Positions 50,567 through 59,163 of a stretch of DNA of 64,000 bases are shown one piece after another. The notes beneath the pieces were generated by a model, which made no database searches, was not told where the DNA came from, and was given only the letters and a program-made list of their open reading frames with translations. Position numbers and translations under genes: made by a program. The stretch covers positions 2,232,001 through 2,296,000 of the forward strand of contig NZ_CP108070.1 in the NCBI RefSeq assembly GCF_036178845.1, in the 5' to 3' direction. Within the stretch, counting starts at the first letter, position 1. Every line of letters begins with the position of its first letter. Source of the DNA: Streptomyces sp. NBC_00271 (lineage in GTDB: Bacteria; Actinomycetota; Actinomycetes; Streptomycetales; Streptomycetaceae).

Positions 50567-50760
50567 TGCGTCCTCCCTTGTAGCCGTTCGCAGTCGAACG
50601 GTTCACGGACCCCAGAAGTATCGTCCGACTCATGCGCTGATCAACAGATGGCAACGTACTCGTAATGAAGGTTTTTGATCAGCAACGTTCACCGGCGTGC
50701 TAGGACGGTCATGAAACACCTGTGAGGTGTCCGGTGATTCATGTGCCCCTGGAGGTCGAT

Positions 50761-51444
50761 GTGTTGCTCCGTCGTACGTCCCGCGCGTCCCGTACGCCCC
50801 GCACACGCCGTGCGCTCCTGGGCGCGGCCTCGCTGACGGTCGCCGTGCTCACGCTCGGGGGCTGCGACTCCGGCTCGGCTTCCGCGCCCAAGTCCGCCGG
50901 GACGAGCGGGCCTTCGGTGATCGCCCCCGGCAAGCCGGGCGAGGCGGCCGAGACGCTCTCCGCCGCGGACGCCGCGAAGCAGCGCAACGAGGACGACTCC
51001 CCCAACACGGCGGACTTCGCCTATGCGCGGATGATGATCGAACATCACACCCAGGCCCTGGAGATGACCGCACTCGCCCCGAAGCAGGCGGCGTCGGGCC
51101 AGGTGAAGCGGCTCGCCGCGCGGATCGCGGCCGCGCAGGGGCCGGAGATCACCACGATGAAGGGCTGGCTCACGGCCCACGACGGCGACAAGCGGGCCAC
51201 GGAGCACCGGCACGAGGCGATGCCCGGCATGGCGACCGAGGCACAGCTGAAGGAGTTGCGCGCGGCGCGGGGCAAGGCCTTCGACACGCTCTTCCTGAAG
51301 CTGATGATCACACATCACGACGGGGCGATCTCCATGGCCACGGAGGTGAAGGCCCAGGGCAACAACATCCAGGTCGAGGAGATGGCCGACGACGTGATCG
51401 CCCAGCAGACGAGCGAGATCAGCAGGATGCGCGAGTTGCGGTGA
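50761..51444 (+). CDS. DUF305 lipoprotein
   Basis: A 227-residue exported lipoprotein with lipobox LTLGGC (Cys35). Two DUF305 repeats with His pairs follow: FAYARMMIEHHTQALEM near 85-101 and FLKLMITHHDGAISMA near 177-192. DUF305 belongs to the ferritin-like helical-bundle group, and the HH motifs probably bind metal, copper being often proposed. GTG 50761 has GGAGG 5 bp upstream. It is divergent from the LVIVD gene. Confidence 0.88.
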   Translation: MLLRRTSRASRTPRTRRALLGAASLTVAVLTLGGCDSGSASAPKSAGTSGPSVIAPGKPGEAAETLSAADAAKQRNEDDSPNTADFAYARMMIEHHTQALEMTALAPKQAASGQVKRLAARIAAAQGPEITTMKGWLTAHDGDKRATEHRHEAMPGMATEAQLKELRAARGKAFDTLFLKLMITHHDGAISMATEVKAQGNNIQVEEMADDVIAQQTSEISRMRELR

Positions 51445-51643
51445 CGCTCGGCGACACCTCTGGCGACACCTCTGGCGAGCACCGGAACGATCACAACATG
51501 TATTCATGTCATGACTTTCCGTGCGGATGAACCCATACGCGTGTGCCGCGCGCCGCACCCTGTCAGCGGAGCGTCGGTGGTGCGATGCTGGAGCCATCAG
51601 CGATCTCCTCGAGCTGTTCGGGTTTCGGATTGGGAGTTCCGCC

Positions 51644-53002
51644 GTGCTGTATGTCGCCGTCGTCGGCTCGGGACCCAGCGGGGTCTACACCGCCCAGAGC
51701 CTCGTCCAGAGCGGGCTGTCCGAGGTCCGGGTGGACGTCCTGGACCGACTGCCATGCCCGTACGGCCTGGTGCGCTACGGCGTGGCGCCGGACCACGAGA
51801 AGATCAAGTCGCTGCAGAACAATCTGCGGGCGGTCCTGGAGGACGAGCGGGTGCGGTTCCTGGGCGATGTCCAGGTCGGCCCGGGCGGGGTGCCCGTGAC
51901 CCGGCTGCGGGAGCTGTACCACGCGGTGGTCTACTGCGTGGGCGCCGCCACCGACCGCCATCTCGGAGTGCCGGGCGAGGAGCTGTCGGGCAGCTGGTCG
52001 GCGACCGAGTTCGTGTCCTGGTACAGCGCACACCCCGACTCCGCCACCGACGGCTTCGCGCTCGGCGCACGCTCGGCGGTGGTCGTCGGCGTCGGGAACG
52101 TCGCCGTGGACGTGACCCGGATGCTGGCCCGCGGCGCGTCCGAGCTGAGCCCCACGGACGTTCCGCAGGCGGCGCTGAGGGCGCTGGCCGCGAGCAAGGT
52201 GACCGAGATCAGCATGATCGGGCGGCGCGGTCCCTCGCAGGCCCGGTTCACCACCAAGGAGCTGCGCGAGCTCGGCTCGCTGCCGGACACCGAAGTGGTG
52301 GTGGATCCCGAGGAGTTGGCGCTCGATCCGCAGTACGTCGACCCGTCGGACCTGCCCGCCGCGCAGCGCCGCAATGTGGAAGTGCTGCGGGGGTGGGCCG
52401 CCGCACCGGCGCAGGACCGGGCCCGCCGGATCCGGCTGCGCTTCTTCCTGCGCCCGGTCGAACTGCTTCCCGACGAGGGCGACGGCACCCGGGTGGGCGC
52501 GGTGCGCTTCGAGCGTACGGCGCCCGACGGACACGGCGGGGTGACGGGCACGGGACGGTACGAGGACATCGAGGCGCAGTTGGTGCTCCGCTCGGTCGGC
52601 TATCGGGGCGTCCCCCTCGAAGGACTGCCCTTCGACACGGACCACGGCACGGTGCCGCACAGCGCGGGCCGGGTGCTGCGGGACGGCGTGGTCGCGCCGG
52701 GCGAGTATGTGGCGGGCTGGATCAAGCGGGGCCCGACCGGCGTCATCGGCACCAACCGGCCGTGCGCCAAGGAGACGGTGACCTCGCTCGTCGAGGACGC
52801 GCCCGAACTCATGCGACGGGAGCTGGCCGAGGATCCCCTCGCGGCGCTGCGGGCGGCCGGGGCGACACCGGTTCCGTGGGCCGGATGGGAGGCGATCGAG
52901 CGGGCGGAGGCGGAGCTCGGGGCCTCGCTCGGACGGGGTGTGGTCAAGCTGCCCGACTGGACTTCACTGCTGGCGGCGGCGCGGACGGCGACTTCGTCCT
53001 AG
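51644..53002 (+). CDS. Ferredoxin-NADP+ reductase-like flavoprotein (FprA type)
   Basis: A 452-residue FAD/NADP oxidoreductase of the adrenodoxin-reductase type. FAD motif: VAVVGSGPSGVYTAQSL near 4-20. Then LPCPYGLVRYGVAPDHEKIK, the NADP motif VVVGVGNVAVDVTRML near 147-162, and the C-terminal WIKRGPTGVIGTNR. It would pass electrons from NADPH to ferredoxin, for example for cytochrome P450s. GTG 51644 has GGGAG 8 bp upstream; the longer frame from 51521 is unsupported. Confidence 0.9.
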   Translation: MLYVAVVGSGPSGVYTAQSLVQSGLSEVRVDVLDRLPCPYGLVRYGVAPDHEKIKSLQNNLRAVLEDERVRFLGDVQVGPGGVPVTRLRELYHAVVYCVGAATDRHLGVPGEELSGSWSATEFVSWYSAHPDSATDGFALGARSAVVVGVGNVAVDVTRMLARGASELSPTDVPQAALRALAASKVTEISMIGRRGPSQARFTTKELRELGSLPDTEVVVDPEELALDPQYVDPSDLPAAQRRNVEVLRGWAAAPAQDRARRIRLRFFLRPVELLPDEGDGTRVGAVRFERTAPDGHGGVTGTGRYEDIEAQLVLRSVGYRGVPLEGLPFDTDHGTVPHSAGRVLRDGVVAPGEYVAGWIKRGPTGVIGTNRPCAKETVTSLVEDAPELMRRELAEDPLAALRAAGATPVPWAGWEAIERAEAELGASLGRGVVKLPDWTSLLAAARTATSS

Positions 53003-53164
53003 AGGCCTTCCGGCGGGGTCGGGCGCGACTCGGTGGGCATGACACATAGCGGCAACGGGCCGGAAATCAACAAACTGTTCAAGCCCCTTACGGTCTCGTG
53101 CTGTTCGGACGTTCCTCGCGCCGTCCGGCCGCCCCCGCCCCCACCCGCCGCTCCTGGAGTGCCC

Positions 53165-54523
53165 ATGGCGACCACCGCACCCGCGCATCCCGTGCATCCC
53201 GTCGACGAGGTCCCACCCGTACGCCACCTGGCCGCCTTCGGGCTGCAGCACGTGCTCGCGATGTACGCGGGCGCGGTGGCCGTACCGCTGATCGTGGGCG
53301 GGGCGATGAAGCTCTCGCCCGCCGACCTCGCGTATCTGATCACCGCGGACCTGCTGGTGTGCGGTATCGCGACCCTCATCCAGTGCGTGGGCTTCTGGCG
53401 GTTCGGCGTACGACTGCCGATCATGCAGGGCTGCACCTTCGCGGCGGTCACGCCGATGGTCCTGATCGGGACGACGGGCGGCGGACTGCCCGCGATCTAC
53501 GGATCGGTGATCGTCGCGGGACTCGCGATCGTGTTGCTGGCGCCGGTCTTCGGCAGGCTGCTGCGCTTCTTCCCGCCGCTGGTCACGGGCACCGTCATCC
53601 TGATCATCGGGGTCTCGCTGCTGCCGGTGGCGGGCAACTGGGCGGCTGGCGGAGTGGGCGCGAAGGACTTCGGGGAACCGAAGAACCTGGCGCTCGCGGG
53701 CTTCGTCCTGGCCGTGGTGCTGGGTGTGCAGCGGTTCGCGCCGCCCTTCCTGAGCCGGATCGCGGTGCTGGTCGGCATCGCGGTGGGCCTGGCCGTGGCG
53801 GTGCCGTTCGGGTTCACGGACTTCGGCGGGGTCGGGGACGCCCACTGGGTCGGGATCAGCACGCCGTTCCACTTCGGCACGCCGACGTTCCACGCCTCCG
53901 CGATCGTGTCGATGCTGGTCGTGGCGCTGGTGACGATGACGGAGACGACCGGTGACCTCATCGCGGTCGGCGAGATGACCGACCGCAAGGTCGAGCCACG
54001 CACGCTGGCCGACGGCCTGCGCGCCGACGGTCTCTCCACGGTGCTCGGCGGTGTGTTCAACACCTTCCCCTACACGGCGTTCGCGCAGAACGTGGGTCTG
54101 GTCGGCATGACCCGGGTGCGCAGCCGCTGGGTGGTGGCGACCGCGGGCGGCATCCTCGTCCTGCTCGGTCTGCTGCCCAAGCTGGGCGCGGTGGTCGCGG
54201 CGGTGCCGGCGCCGGTCCTTGGCGGCGCGGGTCTGGTGATGTTCGGGACGGTCGCCGCGAGCGGGCTGCGGACGCTGGCCGAGGTGGACTTCAAGGGCAA
54301 CAACAACCTGACGGTGGTGGCCGTCTCGGTCGCCGTGGGCATGCTCCCCGTCGGCGTGCCGACGATCTACGCGAAGTTCCCCGACTGGTTCCAGACGGTG
54401 ATGAACAGCGGGATCAGCGCCGGATGCCTGACGGCGATCGTCCTGAACCTGCTCTTCAACCACCTGCCGGGGAAGGCGGGTTCGGCCGGGGCCGCCGCCG
54501 AACCGAAGGCCGCCTCGGTCTGA
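53165..54523 (+). CDS. NCS2 family nucleobase (xanthine/uric acid/uracil) permease
   Basis: A 452-residue transporter with about 14 helices. NCS2 features: FGLQHVLAMYAGAVAVPLIVGGA at the start, TETTGDLIAVGEMTDR near 260-275, FNTFPYTAFAQNVGLVGMT near 298-316 (the QNxGxxxxT motif). It imports a purine or pyrimidine with a proton or sodium. Xanthine or urate is more likely than uracil by the FPYTAFAQN form. The ATG at 53165 has TGGAG 5 bp upstream. Confidence 0.88.
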   Translation: MATTAPAHPVHPVDEVPPVRHLAAFGLQHVLAMYAGAVAVPLIVGGAMKLSPADLAYLITADLLVCGIATLIQCVGFWRFGVRLPIMQGCTFAAVTPMVLIGTTGGGLPAIYGSVIVAGLAIVLLAPVFGRLLRFFPPLVTGTVILIIGVSLLPVAGNWAAGGVGAKDFGEPKNLALAGFVLAVVLGVQRFAPPFLSRIAVLVGIAVGLAVAVPFGFTDFGGVGDAHWVGISTPFHFGTPTFHASAIVSMLVVALVTMTETTGDLIAVGEMTDRKVEPRTLADGLRADGLSTVLGGVFNTFPYTAFAQNVGLVGMTRVRSRWVVATAGGILVLLGLLPKLGAVVAAVPAPVLGGAGLVMFGTVAASGLRTLAEVDFKGNNNLTVVAVSVAVGMLPVGVPTIYAKFPDWFQTVMNSGISAGCLTAIVLNLLFNHLPGKAGSAGAAAEPKAASV

Positions 54524-54545
54524 GCCCCGCCGGTCACCCGGCCGG

Positions 54546-54920
54546 TCACCCAGCCATTCGCCGAGGTTCGCCGAGCCGCTCGCCCTGCCGCTCGATCGCG
54601 CCGAGGACGCTGTCGAGGAACCCGGGGAACAGCGCGTCCAGGTCGGCTCCTCGCAGAGCGTTCATCTTGGCCGTTCCCCGGTAGACCTGCCGGATCACCC
54701 CGCTCTCACGGAGCACCCGGAAATGATGCGTGGTGGTGGACTTGGTGACCGGCAGGTCGAAGTGCGAACAGGAGAGCTCGTCGCCTACGGCGGCGAGCTC
54801 GCGCACGATCCGCAGCCGCATGGGGTCGGAGAGCGCGTGCAGCACCGACTCCAGGCGGATCTCCTCACGCACCGGGTGCGGCAGGTCACGGCTGCTGCCG
54901 GCGGGGTCTGCGGTCGTCAC
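54546..54920 (-). CDS. ArsR family transcriptional regulator
   Basis: A 124-residue winged-helix protein: LESVLHALSDPMRLRIVREL near 24-43, recognition region HFDLPVTKSTTTHHFRVLRESGVI, then a wing with YRGTAKMNAL. It lacks the CxC metal site of ArsR/SmtB, so it probably senses redox state or an organic ligand. GTG 54920 follows GTGGAG. It is divergent from an old-yellow-enzyme gene with a dyad between them. Confidence 0.9.
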   Translation of the reverse strand: MTTADPAGSSRDLPHPVREEIRLESVLHALSDPMRLRIVRELAAVGDELSCSHFDLPVTKSTTTHHFRVLRESGVIRQVYRGTAKMNALRGADLDALFPGFLDSVLGAIERQGERLGEPRRMAG

Positions 54921-54992
54921 GATGGCTCCACTTCGTCCAGGAACCTCATCTTCGTCCAGGAACCCCAGTGTACGGGGATTGTTCGACATCCC

Positions 54993-55030
54993 TCGTAGTT
55001 TGACACATGCCGTACTACGACGCCTATCGT
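54993..55030. promoter_or_regulatory. Promoter and dyad for the old-yellow-enzyme gene
   Basis: TCGTAGT (54993-54999) and ACTACGA (55014-55020) are perfect inverted arms. A TTGACA -35 (55000-55005) lies between them and TATCGT (55025-55030) is a possible -10 with a 19-bp spacer. Binding of the ArsR protein here would block the -35. Confidence 0.6.
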
Positions 55031-55070
55031 ACGAGGTGCAGCTCGGCACCCTCGACGAACGGAGTCCGCC

Positions 55071-56156
55071 GTGAGCACGCTCTTCGAGCCCTTCACCCTG
55101 CGCGAGGTGACCATCCCGAACCGGGTGTGGATGCCCCCGATGTGCCAGTACTCGGCCGCGCCGGAGGGACCCTCGACGGGCGCGCCGAACGACTGGCACT
55201 TCGCGCACTACGCCGCCCGCGCCACCGGCGGCACGGGGCTGATCGTCGTCGAGGCCACCGCCGTCTCCCCCGAGGGCCGGATCAGCCCCTACGACCTGGG
55301 CATCTGGAACGACACCCAGGTCGAGGCATTCCGCCGGATCACCCGCTTCCTGCGGAGCCAGGGCACCGTACCCGCGATCCAGCTCGTGCACAGCGGCCGC
55401 AAGGCCTCCACCGACCGCCCCTGGAAGGGCGGCGCGCCGGTCGGCGAGGACGCGTACGGCTGGCAGCCGCTCGCTCCGAGCGCGCTGGCCTTCGACGAGC
55501 GGCACCCGGTGCCGACCGAGCTGACCGTGGCCGGGATCCGGGAGATCGTGGGCCAGTTCGCGGACGCGGCGCGGCGCGCCCTGGACGCCGGTTTCGAGAT
55601 CGCCGAGATCCACGGCGCCCACGGATACCTCGTCCACGAGTTCCTCTCCCCGCACTCCAACCGCCGCACCGACGCGTACGGCGGCTCGTACGAGAACCGT
55701 GTCCGCTTCGCCCTCGAGGTCGTGGACGCCGTGCGGGAGGTCTGGCCCGACGACAAGCCGCTGTTCTTCCGGATCTCCGCCACCGACTGGCTGGAGGAGG
55801 GCGGTTGGAGCGCCGACGACACCGTCCGCTTCGCGGGCGAGCTGCGCGCGCACGGCATCGACCTGCTCGACGTCTCCACCGGCGGCAACGTCTCGGGCGT
55901 ACGCATTCCGGTCGGGCCGGGTTACCAAGTCCCCTTCGCCGCCCGGGTCAAGGAGGAGACCTCACTGCCGGTCGCCGCCGTCGGTCTCATCACCGACGCC
56001 GAGCAGGCCGCGAAGATCCTCGCCAACGACGAGGCCGACGCCGTGCTGCTGGGGCGCGAGCTGCTGCGCAACCCCTCGTTCGCACGCCTGGCGGCCCGTG
56101 AACTGGGCGCGGAGGTCCAGGTCCACGTCCCCGACCAGTACCACCGCTCCGTGTAG
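55071..56156 (+). CDS. Old yellow enzyme family NADH:flavin oxidoreductase (YqjM-like)
   Basis: A 361-residue FMN ene-reductase. It begins LFEPFTLREVTIPNRVWMPPMCQYSA, with Cys25 as in the thermophilic-like/YqjM class. QLVHSGRKAS, EIHGAHGYLVHEFLSPHSNRRTDAYGGSYENR and DAVLLGRELLRNP follow at the usual places. It reduces activated C=C bonds, often in stress detoxification. GTG 55071 has GGAG 8 bp upstream. Likely repressed by the divergent ArsR protein. Confidence 0.92.
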   Translation: MSTLFEPFTLREVTIPNRVWMPPMCQYSAAPEGPSTGAPNDWHFAHYAARATGGTGLIVVEATAVSPEGRISPYDLGIWNDTQVEAFRRITRFLRSQGTVPAIQLVHSGRKASTDRPWKGGAPVGEDAYGWQPLAPSALAFDERHPVPTELTVAGIREIVGQFADAARRALDAGFEIAEIHGAHGYLVHEFLSPHSNRRTDAYGGSYENRVRFALEVVDAVREVWPDDKPLFFRISATDWLEEGGWSADDTVRFAGELRAHGIDLLDVSTGGNVSGVRIPVGPGYQVPFAARVKEETSLPVAAVGLITDAEQAAKILANDEADAVLLGRELLRNPSFARLAARELGAEVQVHVPDQYHRSV

Positions 56157-56161
56157 CAGTA

Positions 56162-57181
56162 CTAGCGTGCCGCGTTCCGGTGCAACCGTCGTAGGACCAG
56201 CGCCAGTTGGAGGCGGAGTCGGCCGTGCGGGTCGTGGACCGGCCAGTCGAGCCAGTGCTCGGCCTGGACGAGGCGGTCCTGGAGTGTGGAGTGGTGCACG
56301 TTCAGCTCCGCCGCGGCGGCGCGCAGACTCGCGCTGAAGGCGACCGCGTTCAGCGTGCTCGCCGCCCAGGGGGCCGTCGCGACGGCGTGTTCGAGGGCGC
56401 GGACGTCGGGGACGGGTTCCGTGGTCGGGCCGACCGTGTCCGCGAGTAGCGCGAGGCCGCCCAGCTCGTCCGCGTACACCGTGCGGGGGCCGGGGTCCTG
56501 GTCGGTGCCCTCCGCGGTGAACCGCAGGGCGGTACGGGCGGCGGCCCACGACGCCGGAAGGTCCCGTACGGGCACCGCGGGGCCGATGCCCGCGCGACGG
56601 CCACCGGTGGTGGGCGTGCTGTCGCCGGTGACGGGCACCGCTTCGACGAGCGGGCCGCCCTCGACGGTCGCCACCACACGGGCGGCGGCCACGTCCCGCA
56701 GGCCGAGCCGGACGGCCGCCTGACGCCGGGCGTGCTCGGAGGCGGCGGCGTCCAGGAGCACCTCGACCGAGGCGGGGTCGGCCTGGCGGGCCTCCGCCGG
56801 AGCCCGCCCGCGCGTCCGGTCGAGCACCACCCGGGCGGCGGCCGCGGCGCGCTCGAGGACCATCGCGTGGACCCCGTCGAAGACTCCCGTGCGCTCCAGC
56901 CAGACGGCAGGCGGTCCGTCCGGCGTCAAGGGGACCGAGGGCCAGGCCGGGTCGAGGGGGCCGCCGTCGTCCCGGCGCGTCCCGTCGGCCTCGACCCGGA
57001 CGCGGACTCCGCGCTCCTCGTCGACGAGTCGGGCCGGGCTGCCGGACAGCACGGCCGCGCCCCGCACCAGGGACTCCAGACCCGCCCGGCCCTCGATCAG
57101 CCGGTCGAAGTAGGAGATCACCTGGAGTGCGGCACCCGCGTCGGGGTCGAGCGCCGCGAGCCTGCCCGCCAGCTCCTTCAC
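56162..57181 (-). CDS. PucR/CdaR-like transcriptional regulator
   Basis: A 339-residue cytosolic regulator. The N-terminal part is a variable sensory region and the C-terminal HTH has the PucR form: LRAAAAELNVHHSTLQDRLVQAEHWLDWPVHDPHGRLRLQLALVLRRL, about 285-333. GTG 57181 is preferred over GTG 57190 because AGGTGA is 9 bp upstream of it. It lies 5 bp from the convergent oxidoreductase gene. Target unknown. Confidence 0.82.
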   Translation of the reverse strand: MKELAGRLAALDPDAGAALQVISYFDRLIEGRAGLESLVRGAAVLSGSPARLVDEERGVRVRVEADGTRRDDGGPLDPAWPSVPLTPDGPPAVWLERTGVFDGVHAMVLERAAAAARVVLDRTRGRAPAEARQADPASVEVLLDAAASEHARRQAAVRLGLRDVAAARVVATVEGGPLVEAVPVTGDSTPTTGGRRAGIGPAVPVRDLPASWAAARTALRFTAEGTDQDPGPRTVYADELGGLALLADTVGPTTEPVPDVRALEHAVATAPWAASTLNAVAFSASLRAAAAELNVHHSTLQDRLVQAEHWLDWPVHDPHGRLRLQLALVLRRLHRNAAR

Positions 57182-57287
57182 CGAACTCACTCACCTCGCA
57201 CGGGCCACCGGAAAGCGTCGCTCCCTCATGCTCCGGCTTCCGGCGCCCGGTGCCAAGCCGTCACCGGCAGGAACGCGGTGGACGGGG

Positions 57288-58292
57288 TCAGTTCTCCAGG
57301 AGCCGGCGCAGCCAGCGCAGACGTGCGGCCTTGGTGTCCTGGGACAGGGCGGCCTGCGGCGCCATCAGGTCGTATCCGTGGAAGCCACCGGGCCACACGT
57401 GGAGTTCGGCCCGGCCGCCCGCCTGCCACAGGCCGCTCGCGTAGGCGACGGCCTCGTCCCGGAAGGTCTCGGCCGAGCCGACGTCGATGAAGGCCGGGGG
57501 CAGCCCGGAGAGGTCCTCTGCGCGGGCCGGGGCGGCGTAGGGAGAGACGTCCGGGCCGCCGCGGGCGTCACCGAGCAGGGCCGTCCACCCCATGTGGTTC
57601 GCCGCGCGGTCCCACACGCCGAGACCGGCCATCTGATGGCTGGAGGGGGTGTCGTTGCGGTCGTCGAGCATCGGGCACAGCAGCACCTGTCCCAGGAGCG
57701 CCGGTGTGCCGCGGTCCCGGGCGAGCAGGGCGACCGCCGCGGTCAGACCGCCCCCGGCGCTCGCGCCCGCGACGATGATCCGCTCGGGGTCGAACCCCAG
57801 TTCCCCGGCATGCTCGGCCGTCCACTTCAGTCCGGCGTAGCAGTCCTCGACGAGGGCCGGATGCGGGTTTTCGGGCGCGAGGCGGTACTCCACCGACACC
57901 ACGGCCGTGCCCAGCTCCTCGGCCCAGTCGAGCATTTCCCCGACGCCGGTGCGGTTGTCGCCGATCACCATGCCGCCGCCGTGCACGTTGTAGACGACGG
58001 GCACGGCCGCGGCGGCCCGGGTCGGTCGGCAGATGAGCAGGGGGATGTCCGGTGCGCCCTGCGGCCCGGGCACCGTGCGCTCCTCCACCGCGAAGGCGCC
58101 GTCCCGGGTCAGGTCCAGGTCCGCCCCTTCCGACAGCGCCATGCCCTCGCGCAGCGCCGGGATCATCTCGACGCTGAACGAGGACGGCAGCTGTTCGCGG
58201 ATGATCTCCAGGGCGGCGGCGAGCTCCGGGTCGAACGGCGGGGGCGGCCCGACCCGGGAGCCCTGCGCCTCGGCGGACGGATTGGTGGTCAT
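57288..58292 (-). CDS. Alpha/beta hydrolase, HSL-type esterase
   Basis: A 334-residue cytosolic esterase of the hormone-sensitive-lipase group. The oxyanion motif is NVHGGGMVIGD near 98-108. The nucleophile is Ser in VAGASAGGGLTAAVALL near 169-175. The C-terminal acid and base are Asp in FIDVGSAETFRDE and His in GGFHGYD. It hydrolyses short-chain esters. ATG 58292 follows GGGAG. Confidence 0.92.
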   Translation of the reverse strand: MTTNPSAEAQGSRVGPPPPFDPELAAALEIIREQLPSSFSVEMIPALREGMALSEGADLDLTRDGAFAVEERTVPGPQGAPDIPLLICRPTRAAAAVPVVYNVHGGGMVIGDNRTGVGEMLDWAEELGTAVVSVEYRLAPENPHPALVEDCYAGLKWTAEHAGELGFDPERIIVAGASAGGGLTAAVALLARDRGTPALLGQVLLCPMLDDRNDTPSSHQMAGLGVWDRAANHMGWTALLGDARGGPDVSPYAAPARAEDLSGLPPAFIDVGSAETFRDEAVAYASGLWQAGGRAELHVWPGGFHGYDLMAPQAALSQDTKAARLRWLRRLLEN

Positions 58293-58452
58293 CGGCTCTC
58301 CCTGCGTCCGGGCCACGTCCCTGTGACCACTGGCTGTCATCGTGCCGCGCGCCCGCGGTCCCGCGGCAGCGCCAGACGGCGGAGAAGTCCCGCCGGACGG
58401 CGGGATGCCCGTCGCCGCACGCGTCCCCGTCACCGCGTACCCCCGCCGCCGC

Positions 58453-59163
58453 TCAGTCCCCGACCCGTACCAGCCCGCTCTCGTAGGCGAAGATCACCGC
58501 GTGGATACGGTCCCGGAGGCCGAGCTTGGTCAGGATGCGGCCGAGGTGGGTCTTGACGGTCGTCTCCCCGACGAAGAGGCGGGCCGCGATCTCACCGTTG
58601 GCCAGTCCCCGGGCGACCAGGGCGAGGACTTCCCGTTCCCGCTCGGTGAGGGCGGCGAGGCGGCGGCGCTGGGCGGGCGTGGACGCGGACGCGGGCCCGT
58701 GCAGGACGAAGCGTTCGACCAGGCGCCGGGTGAGCGAGGGCGCCACCATGACCTCGCCCCGCAACACCGCCCGGACGGTCACCAGGATCTCCTCGGCCGG
58801 GGCGTCCTTGACGAGGAAGCCGTTCGCGCCGGCACGCAGGGCCGCGTAGGCGTACTCGTCGAGGTCGAAGGTGGTGACGACGAGGATCCGGGGCCCGTGG
58901 GGCTGCGCGCAGAGGTGCTCGGTGGCGGCCAGTCCGTCCAGACCGGGCATGCGTACGTCCATCAGGACGAGGTCCGGCTCCAGGGCGGCGGCGCCCGCGA
59001 TCGCCGCGTCGCCGTCGGCGGCCTCGCCCACCACGGTGAGGTCGGGCTGGCTGTCGACGACCATGCGCAGCCCCATCCGGATCAGCTCCTGGTCGTCGCA
59101 GATCAGCACGCGGGACGGGGACGACGTCGGGGACGGGGTCGAGGTCGGGGTCGGCCCGGTCAT
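58453..59163 (-). CDS. Two-component response regulator, NarL/LuxR type
   Basis: A 236-residue regulator. A Thr/Pro/Ser-rich leader (1-17) precedes the receiver domain, with DD23-24, phospho-acceptor Asp69 and Lys in FLVKD. The LuxR HTH follows at about 170-230 (LTEREREVLALVARGLANGEIA). Its ATG overlaps the kinase stop as ATGA, so the two are coupled. Confidence 0.92.
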   Translation of the reverse strand: MTGPTPTSTPSPTSSPSRVLICDDQELIRMGLRMVVDSQPDLTVVGEAADGDAAIAGAAALEPDLVLMDVRMPGLDGLAATEHLCAQPHGPRILVVTTFDLDEYAYAALRAGANGFLVKDAPAEEILVTVRAVLRGEVMVAPSLTRRLVERFVLHGPASASTPAQRRRLAALTEREREVLALVARGLANGEIAARLFVGETTVKTHLGRILTKLGLRDRIHAVIFAYESGLVRVGD

